Shown here piece by piece: positions 1-9,480 of a DNA stretch of 64,000 nucleotides; position 1 is the first letter of the stretch, and each line of letters starts with the position of its first letter. The position numbers and the translations under genes are program-made. Origin of the DNA: M3 sp045133615. GTDB lineage: Bacteria; Bacteroidota; Bacteroidia; Bacteroidales; Muribaculaceae. The stretch is taken from contig JBGUUQ010000054.1 in NCBI GenBank assembly GCA_045133615.1, forward strand, positions 15,541 to 79,540, written 5' to 3'. Under the pieces are notes generated by a model that worked only from the letters and a program-made list of their open reading frames with translations, was not told the origin of the DNA and ran no database searches.

Positions 1-247
1 CGTTTCGCAACAATCCGGCATTGAGATGCAGTTCAACGACATCGGTCTCAATTCCTGAAACTTTCAAATGTCTACGTTGACGAGCTATCATTTCCAATAT
101 ATTTGCTCGCTGCATACACTGCTCTGCCGTCTGTAGCGTCTGCTCCTTTATTGAATTATATAACCCAACCAAATAGAACACATTTGCGACAAACAGTACT
201 GAAATTGTCGCAATTATGATTATTGTAACTTTCTTAAAATTTTTCAT
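1..247 (-). CDS. Membrane-anchored protein N-terminus, possibly sensor kinase (partial)
   Basis: An open frame starts at the ATG at 247 and runs off the left edge, giving 82 codons without a stop. The N-terminus is a short basic stretch (MKNFKK) followed by a hydrophobic segment of about 22 residues, then a polar helical region, which fits a signal anchor and the start of an extracytoplasmic sensor region. A TAnnTTTG match (CAAATTTA on the plus strand at 252-259) lies just upstream and would give a very short leader. Sensor kinases of two-component systems often begin this way in Bacteroidota and often sit beside outer-membrane barrel genes, but no kinase motif lies inside the window, so the function is a guess. 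The gene is divergent from the barrel gene at 385. Confidence 0.6.
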   Translation of the reverse strand, partial: MKNFKKVTIIIIATISVLFVANVFYLVGLYNSIKEQTLQTAEQCMQRANILEMIARQRRHLKVSGIETDVVELHLNAGLLRN

Positions 248-345
248 ATACCAAATTTAGATAATTCCATGCGAATTAGAAACAATCTCGCTAAAGAAAT
301 AAGACTAAATAAGACAATATAAGGCATGATTAAGACTACTCGAAA

Positions 346-353
346 TAATTTTG
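346..353 (+). promoter_or_regulatory. Candidate -7 element for the outer-membrane barrel gene
   Basis: TAATTTTG matches the Bacteroidota -7 consensus TAnnTTTG and lies 31 bases before the ATG at 385. No clear TTTG is seen about 20 bases further upstream, so the -33 half is weak. Confidence 0.4.
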
Positions 354-384
354 CATCAGAATAAATCACAAAAATCATTGCATT

Positions 385-2709
385 ATGAAGACATCAAAAT
401 TATTTTTCATTCTCACGGCAATCATTTCCGCCATTTTTGTCAATGCGCAACCATTGCAGACAATTTCAGGAAAAGTGTCCGACACAAATCAGCAACCGCT
501 CGCATTTGCCAATGTTATCCTCTTTTCAGATTCCACATTTATAGACGGAACAATTACCGACGACTATGGTAATTTCAAAATTGAAAATAGTCAGACAAAA
601 GCTAATTGCCTAAATATCTCCCTCCTCGGCTATAAATCTGTCAATATCGCAATTCCGGAAGATGGAAATATCGGTATTATTGAATTATCGGCATCTGAAA
701 TTATGCTTAATGAAGTAGTGGTAAAAGGGAATTTACAGAACACACGCATAATTGGAAACTCACTGATTACCGACATCGAAAATAGTATTCTCTCCTCAGC
801 CGGTACTGCCAACGACGTACTTTCTCACATCCCGTTGGTCAATGGCAAAGATGGCAGTTTCACGGTATTAGGGCGTGGAACTCCCGAAATCTATATCAAC
901 GGACGTCTTGTGCGCAACAGCATCGACCTCGAACAACTAAGTTCCGACATGATAAAATCTGTCGAAGTCATCAGTAATCCCGGAGCAAAATATGCCGCCG
1001 AAGTCAATGCCGTTATCAAAATTAAAACAAAAAAGCCTCAAGGAGAGGGATTCGGAGTCGAATTGCGTTCCAACAATTATTTCAACCATTATTTCCGCAC
1101 GTCAGACCAAATGGATTTGAAATACCGCACCGGAGGACTCGAACTATTCGGAACAGGATTCATCAATCATGGAAAACGTCAAGAAAGCAACGATTTTTAC
1201 CAAACCACATACAGCGACGAAATCTGGTCGCAACAACTTTACGAAAATAATGTAGGTAAAATTACCAATTGGTCATGGAAAACAGGATTCAGTTACCAAA
1301 TCAATGAAAACCATTCTTTCGGAGCATATTATAAATACGGACATAATAAAAGCAGATCTCGCACCCCTATCTCAAGCAATATTTTCGTCAATGAAATTCC
1401 TTACGACAATTGGAATTCTATCGACTCAACATCGACTCATGAAGGCCCTTGTCATGAAGCCAATCTCTACTATTCCGGCTCATTCGGAAAACTTGGCATC
1501 GATTTTAACGCCGATTATATCAAATCAACTAAAAGCGAATCAAGTGCACAAACGGAATTAAGCGAAAATTTCAACGACCGACTTATCAATACATACAGTT
1601 CCAATCGAAATCGCTTATTCGCCGAAAAATTAACCTTTAGCTATCCTATCGGAAAAGGTCAACTTGATTTTGGAGAGGAATACACCGATTCTCATATCAG
1701 CTACACCAACAAAAGCATCGGCACAGACATTTCCGACAGCAACAACGACATTAAAGAACAAAATATCGCAACATTTGCAGAATACTCACAACAGTTGGGT
1801 CCAATAGGTCTATCAGTCGGTGCAAGATACGAACATGTTTCCTACAAATACTATTCCGAAGGCCATCTGCTCGACAATCAAAGCCGAACCTACAACAACA
1901 TATTTCCATCTCTTTCGCTTTCCACTAAAATACGAAATGTCAACCTGTCAGTCAATTTTACCAATCGTATCCGTCGTCCAAGTTATTCTCAACTCGATGG
2001 AAACATGGTCTACATTAACCGTATGACATATCAAAGCGGCAATCCTTACCTCAAGCCGGTAAAAATGTACACAGTACAGGCAATGGCACTTTGGAAAACC
2101 ATTTATACCCAAATCATTTACAATCATGAGGTTAATTCGATTTTCTACACAATGGGACAATTTGAAAATGACCCGCTGATACGCTATATTACTTACGAAA
2201 ATATTCCGCACTACAATCAGATGATGATTGCTGTAGGAGCACACCCAACCATAGGTATTTGGCATCCGCAACCTCAAATAGCAATAATGCAACAATGGTA
2301 CAAAGCTCTATATCGCGGACATGAAATTTCACTCGACAACCCGATTCTTTTCCTCACGCTCAATAATGCATTTCAATTGCCAGGCAACCTTTGGGTCAAT
2401 CTCGACTTCACATGGCAAAGCGAGGGAAGTGCACAAAACGGGAAAATATCATCAACAAATTCACTCGACTTCAGTATTTATAAATCTTTTATCAACGACC
2501 GCTTTACCGTTAAATTGAAAGGAACAGACCTTCTCAACAAAAATCACCAACAATTCACAATATACAACAATGATATTCATATCAAATCAACCAATTATGA
2601 AGATTCCCGTTCACTTATAATTACACTCACCTACAAGTTCAACGCCTCTCGCAATAAGTATCGTGGTACAGGCGCAGGAGAAGCCGAAAAACAACGTCTC
2701 AACAAATAA
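385..2709 (+). CDS. Outer-membrane beta-barrel protein (TonB-dependent receptor-like)
   Basis: The 774-residue protein has a signal peptide (residues 1-21, cleaved after VNA), a CarboxypepD-regulatory-like domain (about 27-113, with the GKVSDTNQQPLAFANV start and a DDYGNF turn), a plug domain (about 125-215, with LGRGTPEIYINGR and VEVISNPGAKY) and a long beta-barrel region to the end. The tail after the last strand (GTGAGEAEKQRL) is typical of the 'outer membrane protein beta-barrel' family related to TonB-dependent receptors. No SusD partner lies beside it, so a glycan-uptake role is not supported; the substrate is unknown. The start is placed at the ATG that opens the signal peptide. Convergent with typA, with a shared hairpin between them. 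Confidence 0.9.
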   Translation: MKTSKLFFILTAIISAIFVNAQPLQTISGKVSDTNQQPLAFANVILFSDSTFIDGTITDDYGNFKIENSQTKANCLNISLLGYKSVNIAIPEDGNIGIIELSASEIMLNEVVVKGNLQNTRIIGNSLITDIENSILSSAGTANDVLSHIPLVNGKDGSFTVLGRGTPEIYINGRLVRNSIDLEQLSSDMIKSVEVISNPGAKYAAEVNAVIKIKTKKPQGEGFGVELRSNNYFNHYFRTSDQMDLKYRTGGLELFGTGFINHGKRQESNDFYQTTYSDEIWSQQLYENNVGKITNWSWKTGFSYQINENHSFGAYYKYGHNKSRSRTPISSNIFVNEIPYDNWNSIDSTSTHEGPCHEANLYYSGSFGKLGIDFNADYIKSTKSESSAQTELSENFNDRLINTYSSNRNRLFAEKLTFSYPIGKGQLDFGEEYTDSHISYTNKSIGTDISDSNNDIKEQNIATFAEYSQQLGPIGLSVGARYEHVSYKYYSEGHLLDNQSRTYNNIFPSLSLSTKIRNVNLSVNFTNRIRRPSYSQLDGNMVYINRMTYQSGNPYLKPVKMYTVQAMALWKTIYTQIIYNHEVNSIFYTMGQFENDPLIRYITYENIPHYNQMMIAVGAHPTIGIWHPQPQIAIMQQWYKALYRGHEISLDNPILFLTLNNAFQLPGNLWVNLDFTWQSEGSAQNGKISSTNSLDFSIYKSFINDRFTVKLKGTDLLNKNHQQFTIYNNDIHIKSTNYEDSRSLIITLTYKFNASRNKYRGTGAGEAEKQRLNK

Positions 2710-2728
2710 AACACTCATGCAGAACGAC

Positions 2729-2780
2729 AACGGCGGGCAAACGTGTGAAATCGTTGCCCGCCGTTATTGCTTTATATAAA
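2729..2780. terminator. Bidirectional terminator between barrel gene and typA
   Basis: AACGGCGGGCAAACG at 2729-2743 pairs with CGTTGCCCGCCGTT at 2752-2765 with one bulged base. The stem lies between two convergent genes and is followed by T-rich sequence on the plus strand. Confidence 0.8.
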
Positions 2781-2787
2781 TCTTATA

Positions 2788-4587
2788 TTAATTCTTGTTG
2801 GCGCGTTTGCGTTCAAGTTCGTCAAGGATAATCTTGCGAAGACGAAGATGATTAGGAGTAACTTCCACATATTCATCTTCCTTAATATATTCGAGAGCCT
2901 CTTCCAAACTGAACACTACCGGCGGAATAATACGAGCCTTGTCATCGGCACCGCTTGCACGCATGTTGGTCAATTTTTTAGACTTCGTCACATTCACCAC
3001 GATGTCATTGTCTTTGGCATTTTCACCGACCACCTGACCGGCATAAACCTCCTCTTGCGGGAAAATAAAGAATCGACCGCGATCCTGCAACTTGTCTATT
3101 GCGTATGCATATGCCGTACCGGCCTCCATTGCTATAAGCGAACCGTTTGTACGACGTTCGATATCTCCCTTCCACGGCTGATATTCCAAGAAACGGTGAG
3201 CCATAATCGCCTCTCCGGCAGTACCGGTGAGAATATTGTTGCGCAATCCGATTATACCGCGCGAAGGAATATGAAATTCGATGTGAAGACGATCGTTTTG
3301 AGCCGCCATCGACACCATCTCACCCTTACGGCGAGTCACCATATCGATAACCTTGCTCGAATATTCTTCAGGGACATTGATTGTAAGCAATTCCACAGGC
3401 TCGCACTTCACGCCGTCGATTTCCTTGATGATAACCTGCGGCTGACCCACCTGCAATTCATAACCTTCACGACGCATTGTCTCGATAAGTACCGATAAAT
3501 GAAGCACACCACGACCAAATACGGTCCATACATCTTCATGGTCAGCCTTTTTGACACGCAATGCAAGATTTCGGTCAAGTTCTTTGGTCAAACGATCGGC
3601 AATATGGCGAGAAGTGACAAACTTACCATCTTTACCGAAGAACGGACTATCATTGATAGTAAACGTCATCGACATCGTAGGCTCATCTATAGCAATACGT
3701 GGTAACGGTTCCGGATTTACGGGGTCGGTAACAGTATCACCGATTTCAAAACCATCGATACCCACCAATGCACATATATCGCCACTCTTCACACTCTGCA
3801 CTTTCTTGCGACCCATGCCCTCAAACGTATGCAACTCTTTGATGCGTTGCTTCACTACAGAGCCATCCTTTTTACACAAAGCGATGTCCATTCCTTCGCG
3901 AAGCTCGCCACGATGCACTCGGCCGATAGCTATACGACCTACATAGCTTGAATAATCGAGCGATGTGATAAGCATCTGCGGATCTCCTTCAAGGATTTCC
4001 GGTTCGGGAATATATTCGATGATAGCATCCAATATCGGAAGAATATTATCGGTCGGCTTGCGCCAATCGGTACTCATCCATCCCTGCTTGGCAGAACCAT
4101 ATATAGTGGGGAAATCGAGTTGTTCTTCCGTAGCGTCAAGATTAAACATAAGGTCAAACACCATCTCCTGCACTTCATCGGGACGACAATTGGGCTTATC
4201 CACCTTGTTTATGACTACAACAGGTTTCAATCCCATTTGAATAGCCTTCTGAAGCACAAAGCGAGTTTGAGGCATCGGACCCTCAAATGCATCGACAAGC
4301 AACAAGCACCCATCGGCCATATTGAGTACACGCTCCACCTCTCCACCGAAATCGGCGTGTCCCGGAGTGTCAATAATGTTGATTTTGTAACCTTTATAGT
4401 CTATCGATACATTTTTCGATAGAATTGTTATGCCACGCTCACGCTCCAAATCATTGTTATCAAGGATAAGTTCTCCTGCATTTTGATTTTCGCGGAAAAG
4501 GTTTCCGGCGAGCAACATCTTGTCGACCAACGTCGTTTTGCCATGGTCGACGTGCGCGATGATGGCAATATTTCTAATCTTTTGCAT
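2788..4587 (-). CDS. typA: Ribosome-associated GTPase TypA/BipA
   Basis: This 599-residue translational GTPase of the EF-G/LepA group binds the ribosome and is linked to ribosome assembly and stress growth in other bacteria. All G motifs are visible: AHVDHGKT (11-18), RGIT (51-54), DTPGH (73-77) and NKVD (127-130). The EF-Tu domain 2, EF-G C-terminal-like domain and BipA-specific C-terminal part fill the rest, and the length is normal for the family. It has its own promoter in the short gap after the acyl-CoA ligase gene, which reads in the same direction and ends in a hairpin. Assignment is secure from the motif set and length. Confidence 0.97.
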   Translation of the reverse strand: MQKIRNIAIIAHVDHGKTTLVDKMLLAGNLFRENQNAGELILDNNDLERERGITILSKNVSIDYKGYKINIIDTPGHADFGGEVERVLNMADGCLLLVDAFEGPMPQTRFVLQKAIQMGLKPVVVINKVDKPNCRPDEVQEMVFDLMFNLDATEEQLDFPTIYGSAKQGWMSTDWRKPTDNILPILDAIIEYIPEPEILEGDPQMLITSLDYSSYVGRIAIGRVHRGELREGMDIALCKKDGSVVKQRIKELHTFEGMGRKKVQSVKSGDICALVGIDGFEIGDTVTDPVNPEPLPRIAIDEPTMSMTFTINDSPFFGKDGKFVTSRHIADRLTKELDRNLALRVKKADHEDVWTVFGRGVLHLSVLIETMRREGYELQVGQPQVIIKEIDGVKCEPVELLTINVPEEYSSKVIDMVTRRKGEMVSMAAQNDRLHIEFHIPSRGIIGLRNNILTGTAGEAIMAHRFLEYQPWKGDIERRTNGSLIAMEAGTAYAYAIDKLQDRGRFFIFPQEEVYAGQVVGENAKDNDIVVNVTKSKKLTNMRASGADDKARIIPPVVFSLEEALEYIKEDEYVEVTPNHLRLRKIILDELERKRANKN

Positions 4588-4607
4588 ACAAAATATTTTT
4601 CCGACTG

Positions 4608-4638
4608 CAAAATTACTATGTTATAAAACATAAAACAA
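4608..4638 (-). promoter_or_regulatory. typA promoter (-33/-7)
   Basis: On the minus strand TTG (4636-4638) is followed after 20 bases by TAATTTTG (4608-4615), matching the Bacteroidota -33/-7 pattern. It lies 20 bases before the typA start. Confidence 0.7.
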
Positions 4639-4640
4639 GA

Positions 4641-4667
4641 ATGCGTCGAAAAAATTTTTCGACGCAT
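4641..4667 (-). terminator. Terminator hairpin after the acyl-CoA ligase gene
   Basis: ATGCGTCGAAAAA (4641-4653) is the exact reverse complement of TTTTTCGACGCAT (4655-4667). On the minus strand it lies 9 bases after the ligase stop and is followed by a T-rich stretch that runs into the typA promoter. Confidence 0.75.
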
Positions 4668-4676
4668 CCACGTTTT

Positions 4677-6329
4677 TTATCCATGCTGATAGAGATAACG
4701 TTTTATTGAGCGTTTGGGAGTTTTCTCGAATTCCTCTTGATAGACCTTCACCTTCTTTATCTGAGAATAAGCCGGAAGCTCTTTGTTGAGTTGATTCACA
4801 TTATCCTGCATCATGTTTTCCAAATCACTCATCGATATGCCCTGACGAGTGGCATTTTCAATATCGGGATATATCAACGCCACCAATTTATGCTCTTCAT
4901 CGATAATTATCGACTCGCACACGTAAGGCATATTATTGAGTTTTTGCTCTATTTCTTCGGGATAAATATTCTGTCCGGAGGGACCGAGAATCATATTTTT
5001 ATCACGACCGCGAATATAGACATATCCCTCGCGGTCGATTGTGCAAATGTCGCCGGTGTTCATCCATTCGCCGTCCATCACGGCATCGGTAGCCTCTTGA
5101 TTTTTGTAGTAGCCTTTCATCACATTGTCCCCGCGCACCCACAACACTCCGGGCACGTTTTCGGGGTCGGTCGACATCACCTTTGCCTCCATTCGATCCA
5201 CCACCTTGCCACACGATGCGGCGCGATTGGATGTATGCGGCCAATACGCTACAAGAGGTGCGCATTCCGTCATACCGTAACCTACGGTGTACGGAAAATC
5301 TATTCTACGGAGAAAAGCCTCCACGTCCTTATTCAACGCAGCTCCGCCGATAATTATTTCTTGCACATTTCCGCCAAAAGTCTCGGTCAGTTTTTCCTTA
5401 ATCTTACCCAACAATCTGTCATCTACAAGTGGCACATGGAGCAATATTTTCATCAAAGGCTTATCCAATAGCGGGAACACCTTTGTCTTTATAATTTTTT
5501 CGATAATAAGGGGTACCGATACTATCAATTTCGGTTTCACAGTAGCAAACGCTTCCATTATGATCTTTGGTGACGGTACGCGGGTAAGGAACGAGATATG
5601 GCAACCTTTGGCAAACGGGTGTATCAGTTCGACCAACAAGCCATACATGTGAGCCAATGGAAGCATGCATACCAATCCATCGCCGGGCAATAGGAAATCC
5701 AACTTATCGATGCAGAACTTCAAGTTTGACCACAAATTGCGATAACTCAGCATCACCCCTTTTGAAAAACCAGTAGAACCCGACGTATAATTAATCAAAG
5801 CCAACTCATCGAGTTCCTCCTTATAATAAACTACATCATTAGGAGTAAACCGCTCCGGGTATCTGCGACCGAACATTTCATTTAAGTGCTCACGGGCATG
5901 AGTCAATTCCTTGCTATTGGATTCGAGCAAAGAATAATCGCTCAGCAAAAGCGTTCCTTTCAATTCCGGCATCTGCGCCGAATCCAAATTCTCCCATATT
6001 GCGGAATCTGTAAAAAACAATTTCGCTTCACTATGATTTACCAAATGATGGATATTATCCGCTTTAAATTCATGAAGGATTGGCACCACCACCGCCCCAT
6101 AAGTAATTACGGAGAAAAAAGCCACCGACCATTGCGAAGAATTGCGACCGCAAATAGCAATTTTGTCGCCGGGTTTCAATCCCACAGCCTCATAGAGCAA
6201 ATGCAATTTGGCAATTTTTCTTGCCACATCTCGATATTGAAACGATACTCCGTGAAAATCAGTCAACGCCAATCGTTCCCAATTTTCTTTTATAGCATTT
6301 TCTATATAAGAATTCAATCTTTCATTCAT
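4677..6329 (-). CDS. AMP-dependent synthetase/ligase (long-chain acyl-CoA ligase type)
   Basis: The 550-residue protein is an ANL-superfamily adenylating enzyme. The P-loop-like motif YTSGSTGFSKG is at 181-191, the A5 motif GYGMTEC lies near residue 366, and the TGD followed by GRDKNMI marks the hinge of the C-terminal lid domain. These enzymes activate a carboxylic acid with ATP and usually pass it to CoA; the sequence most resembles long-chain fatty acyl-CoA ligases, although the exact acid is not visible. There is no signal peptide, so it is cytoplasmic or peripheral. It ends in a hairpin just before the typA promoter and seems to be transcribed alone. Confidence 0.88.
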   Translation of the reverse strand: MNERLNSYIENAIKENWERLALTDFHGVSFQYRDVARKIAKLHLLYEAVGLKPGDKIAICGRNSSQWSVAFFSVITYGAVVVPILHEFKADNIHHLVNHSEAKLFFTDSAIWENLDSAQMPELKGTLLLSDYSLLESNSKELTHAREHLNEMFGRRYPERFTPNDVVYYKEELDELALINYTSGSTGFSKGVMLSYRNLWSNLKFCIDKLDFLLPGDGLVCMLPLAHMYGLLVELIHPFAKGCHISFLTRVPSPKIIMEAFATVKPKLIVSVPLIIEKIIKTKVFPLLDKPLMKILLHVPLVDDRLLGKIKEKLTETFGGNVQEIIIGGAALNKDVEAFLRRIDFPYTVGYGMTECAPLVAYWPHTSNRAASCGKVVDRMEAKVMSTDPENVPGVLWVRGDNVMKGYYKNQEATDAVMDGEWMNTGDICTIDREGYVYIRGRDKNMILGPSGQNIYPEEIEQKLNNMPYVCESIIIDEEHKLVALIYPDIENATRQGISMSDLENMMQDNVNQLNKELPAYSQIKKVKVYQEEFEKTPKRSIKRYLYQHG

Positions 6330-6375
6330 GTTATAGTCTTTTTAAGTATAACAAATAGCTTCACATGGTGACCGA

Positions 6376-6383
6376 CAAAATTA
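6376..6383 (-). promoter_or_regulatory. Candidate -7 element for the acyl-CoA ligase gene
   Basis: TAATTTTG on the minus strand lies about 46 bases before the ATG at 6329. No clear -33 element was found at the usual distance. Confidence 0.4.
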
Positions 6384-6492
6384 GGCAAAAACTTCGTTCC
6401 ACGATTGCATAATTCAATTTATATGCATTGGCGTTAACATCTTTTCAGACAAGCATTATTGTCCAATCAATCGAATATTCACTAAAATACCC

Positions 6493-6500
6493 TACATTTG
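6493..6500 (+). promoter_or_regulatory. Candidate -7 element for the TlpA-like gene
   Basis: TACATTTG matches TAnnTTTG and lies 28 bases before the ATG at 6529. A TTTG at the normal -33 distance is not evident. Confidence 0.45.
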
Positions 6501-6528
6501 CAGTAAAATCAACCATTTAATTAATAAC

Positions 6529-7584
6529 ATGAAGAAAATCATCTACGCAGCCGCTCTTCCCTTGATGCTCGCGGCTTGTAACGGCAATAATGCCGACAAT
6601 TTCACCGTGACCGGTACGCTCTCTGACGAGAGCAACGGCAAAACCGCATTTCTCGTCAATTATGACACCGGCGATAAAATTGACTCGATAGTCGTTGACA
6701 GTGCAAAATTCGTATTCTCAGGACATATCGATGCCCCCGTATTGGCTCGTATTGTTGTCGAAGGTCAACGCGGAGGTGTTTTCGTTCTTGAACCGGGCGA
6801 AATCACTTACGATGCACCCAATAGAAACGTATCGGGAACCGAGTTAAACGATGCTCTCAACGCCTTTACCGAAGCTCAGAAAGCTCTCGTCACCGAATTC
6901 CGCAGTCTCACCCCCGAAACTCCCGGACTCGACTCTATCCAAAACGCTATCAACAACAAGTATGAAGCTCTTATCGACTCATTTGCCGAAGCCAACAAAG
7001 ACAACATTGTAGGCTATATGCTTTTCCTCAATAAAGCTTACGAATATTCGACCGAAGAGCTTGACTCGGCACTTAACGCATCGCCCGCATTCTACAAAGA
7101 AGGAAAGCGCGTGAAAGATTTGCTCGAATCTTATGCAAAAGCTGCAGCAACCGGTCCCGGCAAGAAATTCACCGACTTTGAAGTTGTCTACAATGATTCA
7201 ACCTATCGCTTCAGCGACTATGTAGGCAAAGGCAAATATGTACTTGTCGACTTTTGGGCAAGCTGGTGCGGTCCGTGCATGCAAGAACTCGAAGTAATCA
7301 AAGAAGTGTACGCAAAATACCACGATAAAGGTCTCGAAGTACTCGGTGTTGCCGTATGGGACGAACCTGAAGCTTCATTGGCTACCATCGAAGCAAAACA
7401 ACTTCCGTGGAACAATATCATCAATGCACAAAAGATTCCTACCGATATTTATGGTATAATGGGTATCCCCCATCTCATTTTGATTGCCCCCGACGGAACT
7501 ATCGTCAATCGCGGCATGCAAGGCGATGCACTTCGTGCCGAAGTAAAAAAAGCGATGGAGCCGGAAGCAGCGTCAGCTGAGTAA
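6529..7584 (+). CDS. TlpA-like thioredoxin-fold lipoprotein with DUF4369-like N-terminus
   Basis: The 351-residue product starts with a lipoprotein signal peptide ending in LAAC (acylated Cys17). The region to about residue 210 resembles the DUF4369 domain common in Bacteroidota (FTVTGTLSD start and beta-rich repeats). The C-terminal third is a TlpA/AhpC-TSA thioredoxin fold with the redox motif WCGPC (Cys247 and Cys250) and the cis-proline region GIPHLILI. The likely role is thiol-disulfide exchange at the cell envelope; the partner protein is unknown. The end of the gene overlaps the convergent VanZ-like gene by 12 bases. Confidence 0.9.
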   Translation: MKKIIYAAALPLMLAACNGNNADNFTVTGTLSDESNGKTAFLVNYDTGDKIDSIVVDSAKFVFSGHIDAPVLARIVVEGQRGGVFVLEPGEITYDAPNRNVSGTELNDALNAFTEAQKALVTEFRSLTPETPGLDSIQNAINNKYEALIDSFAEANKDNIVGYMLFLNKAYEYSTEELDSALNASPAFYKEGKRVKDLLESYAKAAATGPGKKFTDFEVVYNDSTYRFSDYVGKGKYVLVDFWASWCGPCMQELEVIKEVYAKYHDKGLEVLGVAVWDEPEASLATIEAKQLPWNNIINAQKIPTDIYGIMGIPHLILIAPDGTIVNRGMQGDALRAEVKKAMEPEAASAE

Positions 7585-7983
7585 CCACGCGACTATGCGC
7601 GTCATCCATACACGTGCAACCGCCATACCGAAAATCGCGCCGATACAATCGGCAACAAAATCATACATATCGCCTCCTCGACCGAGAGCCATCATTTCTT
7701 GAGCTACTTCGATAACGGCTCCGAATACGACAGTAAAGGCGAGAAACACCAACAACCGACCAAGCGGCATCTTCACAGATAGCCGCTTGTGTCGTATATA
7801 ATCAAACGACAACGACGTAATCACACCAAACATCATTATACCATGCACCACCTTATCCATACCTTCTATAAATGGCATGTCGGTCTCCGGTAACGGATCC
7901 GGAAACAACGTAAGATAAATGACAGCAACGATAACTGTCGCGCTGAAGCAATATGGAGGTATTGTGGTAAGAAATCTTTTCAT
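7573..7983 (-). CDS. VanZ-like membrane protein
   Basis: The 136-residue protein has four predicted membrane segments and the family pattern of a first helix followed by a loop with DKVVHGIMMFGVI, where the Asp, Lys and His near helix 2 are typical of VanZ-like domains. The original VanZ gives low-level teicoplanin resistance; most family members have no known role, so none is assigned here. The gene is convergent with the TlpA-like gene and shares its last 12 bases with it. Confidence 0.8.
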   Translation of the reverse strand: MKRFLTTIPPYCFSATVIVAVIYLTLFPDPLPETDMPFIEGMDKVVHGIMMFGVITSLSFDYIRHKRLSVKMPLGRLLVFLAFTVVFGAVIEVAQEMMALGRGGDMYDFVADCIGAIFGMAVARVWMTRIVAWLLS

Positions 7984-8000
7984 TTAGTCACACTTTTTCG

Positions 8001-8008
8001 CAAAAATA
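8001..8008 (-). promoter_or_regulatory. Candidate -7 element for the VanZ-like gene
   Basis: TATTTTTG on the minus strand lies 17 bases before the ATG at 7983 and fits TAnnTTTG. The -33 half is not clear. Confidence 0.4.
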
Positions 8009-8063
8009 ATAACAAAACATCGAAAATTAATTACTACTAATGCTATTTTGTTACTATTTTCAC

Positions 8064-8071
8064 TAATTTTG
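8064..8071 (+). promoter_or_regulatory. Candidate -7 element for the first symporter gene
   Basis: TAATTTTG lies 29 bases before the ATG at 8101. A TTTG at 8047-8050 is too close for the usual 19-21 base spacing, so the -33 element is uncertain. Confidence 0.45.
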
Positions 8072-8100
8072 CAATCGTTTTTATATTTACTTATCACAAT

Positions 8101-9480
8101 ATGGCAGAAAAAGCGAAATTTTCATCTAAAATAGGGTTGATTGCAGCTACCGTCGGTTCAGCCGTCGGGCTTGGTAATGTGTGGCGGTTTCCGGCCGAGA
8201 CACAAGCCAACGGAGGAGCCGCATTCCTTATCATTTATATCTTGTGTATCTTCCTGTTTGGCATTCCCGTTATGACCTCTGAGTTTGCACTCGGACGCGG
8301 AGGCAACTCCGACGCCATCGGCTCATTCCGCAATGTCACTCCCGGCAAAAAATGGTGGCTTGTAGGAGCACTTGCCATACTCGCGTCATATCTGATTCTA
8401 TCATTCTACATGGTGGTATCAGGATGGACCCTCGAATACCTCTGGCAATCACTCACAGGCTATTTGTATGAGCCGGTCACACAAGCAGCCGGATTATCGG
8501 GCGTAGAAGCTGCGGATGTGCAGTTCAGCACTCGAATGAATGAATTTATCGTCGGCGACATCCGCCCGCTTGTCATGACATACATCATGCTCATTGCCAA
8601 TCTCGGAGTGCTGATACTCGGAGTGAAAAAGGGCATTGAAAAAATGTCGAACATCCTCATGCCCATTCTCTTCGTTCTTCTCATCGTATTTTGTGCGGTA
8701 GCATTGTCGCTCCCCAACGCGGCTGCCGGCATAGAATTTTTCCTCAAGCCCGACTTCTCCAAAGTCACCGGTGCCACATTCATCAATGCGTTGGGACAAG
8801 CATTCTTCTCGCTCAGCCTCGGTATGGGTATCTTGATTACCTATGCAAGTTACTACCCGAAATCCACCAAACTGACACGAACTGCCCTCACCGTATCGCT
8901 CCTCGACCTTCTTGTAGCATTCCTGATGGGTATTATAATATTCCCCGGAGTAATGACCTTCGGACTCTCCGACCACCAGTTAGCCGGTTCGGCTCTTGTT
9001 TTTGTCACTTTGCCTGAAATATTCGCGCAAATGCCATTGACACGACTATGGTCGGTACTATTCTTCCTGTTGCTCACCGTTGCAGCATTCACATCGACAA
9101 TTTCACTCGCAGAAGTGTCTATCGCATTCGTGCAAGAACGATTTAAAGTCCTTCGCACCAAAGCATGCTTTATTGTCATCTTGCCACTGTTCATTTTAAG
9201 CACAATCTGCTCTTTGTCGGTCGGTTCATGGTCGGAATACACCATTTGCGGACACACAATATTCGATTTCCTTGATTTTATGGCAACCAATATAATGCTA
9301 CCCATCGCCTCTATTTTATTGTGCATCTACATGGGGTGGGTTGCTCCTGAAAAATTCTTCCGCAAAGAGTTGACCAACAACGGCACTGTTACGAGCCATG
9401 TATTTGGAATAATCCGCTTCATAGTGAAATGGATTGCCCCGATACTCATTGCCGCAATACTTATATCCGCACTTGTATAA
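8101..9480 (+). CDS. Sodium-dependent transporter, NSS/SNF family (copy 1)
   Basis: The 459-residue integral membrane protein has the hallmark first helix of the neurotransmitter:sodium symporter family (GSAVGLGNVWRFP at about residues 20-32), including the unwound glycine-rich turn that binds Na+ and substrate, and about 11 to 12 membrane segments. Bacterial members such as LeuT and Tyt1 import amino acids with Na+; the substrate cannot be read from this sequence. It is followed directly by a 94-codon gene whose ATG begins on the base after this stop codon, and then by a paralogue, so the three are probably one transcript. Confidence 0.93.
   Translation: MAEKAKFSSKIGLIAATVGSAVGLGNVWRFPAETQANGGAAFLIIYILCIFLFGIPVMTSEFALGRGGNSDAIGSFRNVTPGKKWWLVGALAILASYLILSFYMVVSGWTLEYLWQSLTGYLYEPVTQAAGLSGVEAADVQFSTRMNEFIVGDIRPLVMTYIMLIANLGVLILGVKKGIEKMSNILMPILFVLLIVFCAVALSLPNAAAGIEFFLKPDFSKVTGATFINALGQAFFSLSLGMGILITYASYYPKSTKLTRTALTVSLLDLLVAFLMGIIIFPGVMTFGLSDHQLAGSALVFVTLPEIFAQMPLTRLWSVLFFLLLTVAAFTSTISLAEVSIAFVQERFKVLRTKACFIVILPLFILSTICSLSVGSWSEYTICGHTIFDFLDFMATNIMLPIASILLCIYMGWVAPEKFFRKELTNNGTVTSHVFGIIRFIVKWIAPILIAAILISALV

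Noticed and set aside
2767..3498. A 243-codon open frame antisense to typA
   Set aside because: It lies wholly inside a well-supported GTPase gene and its translation shows no domain; it is a shadow of codon bias.
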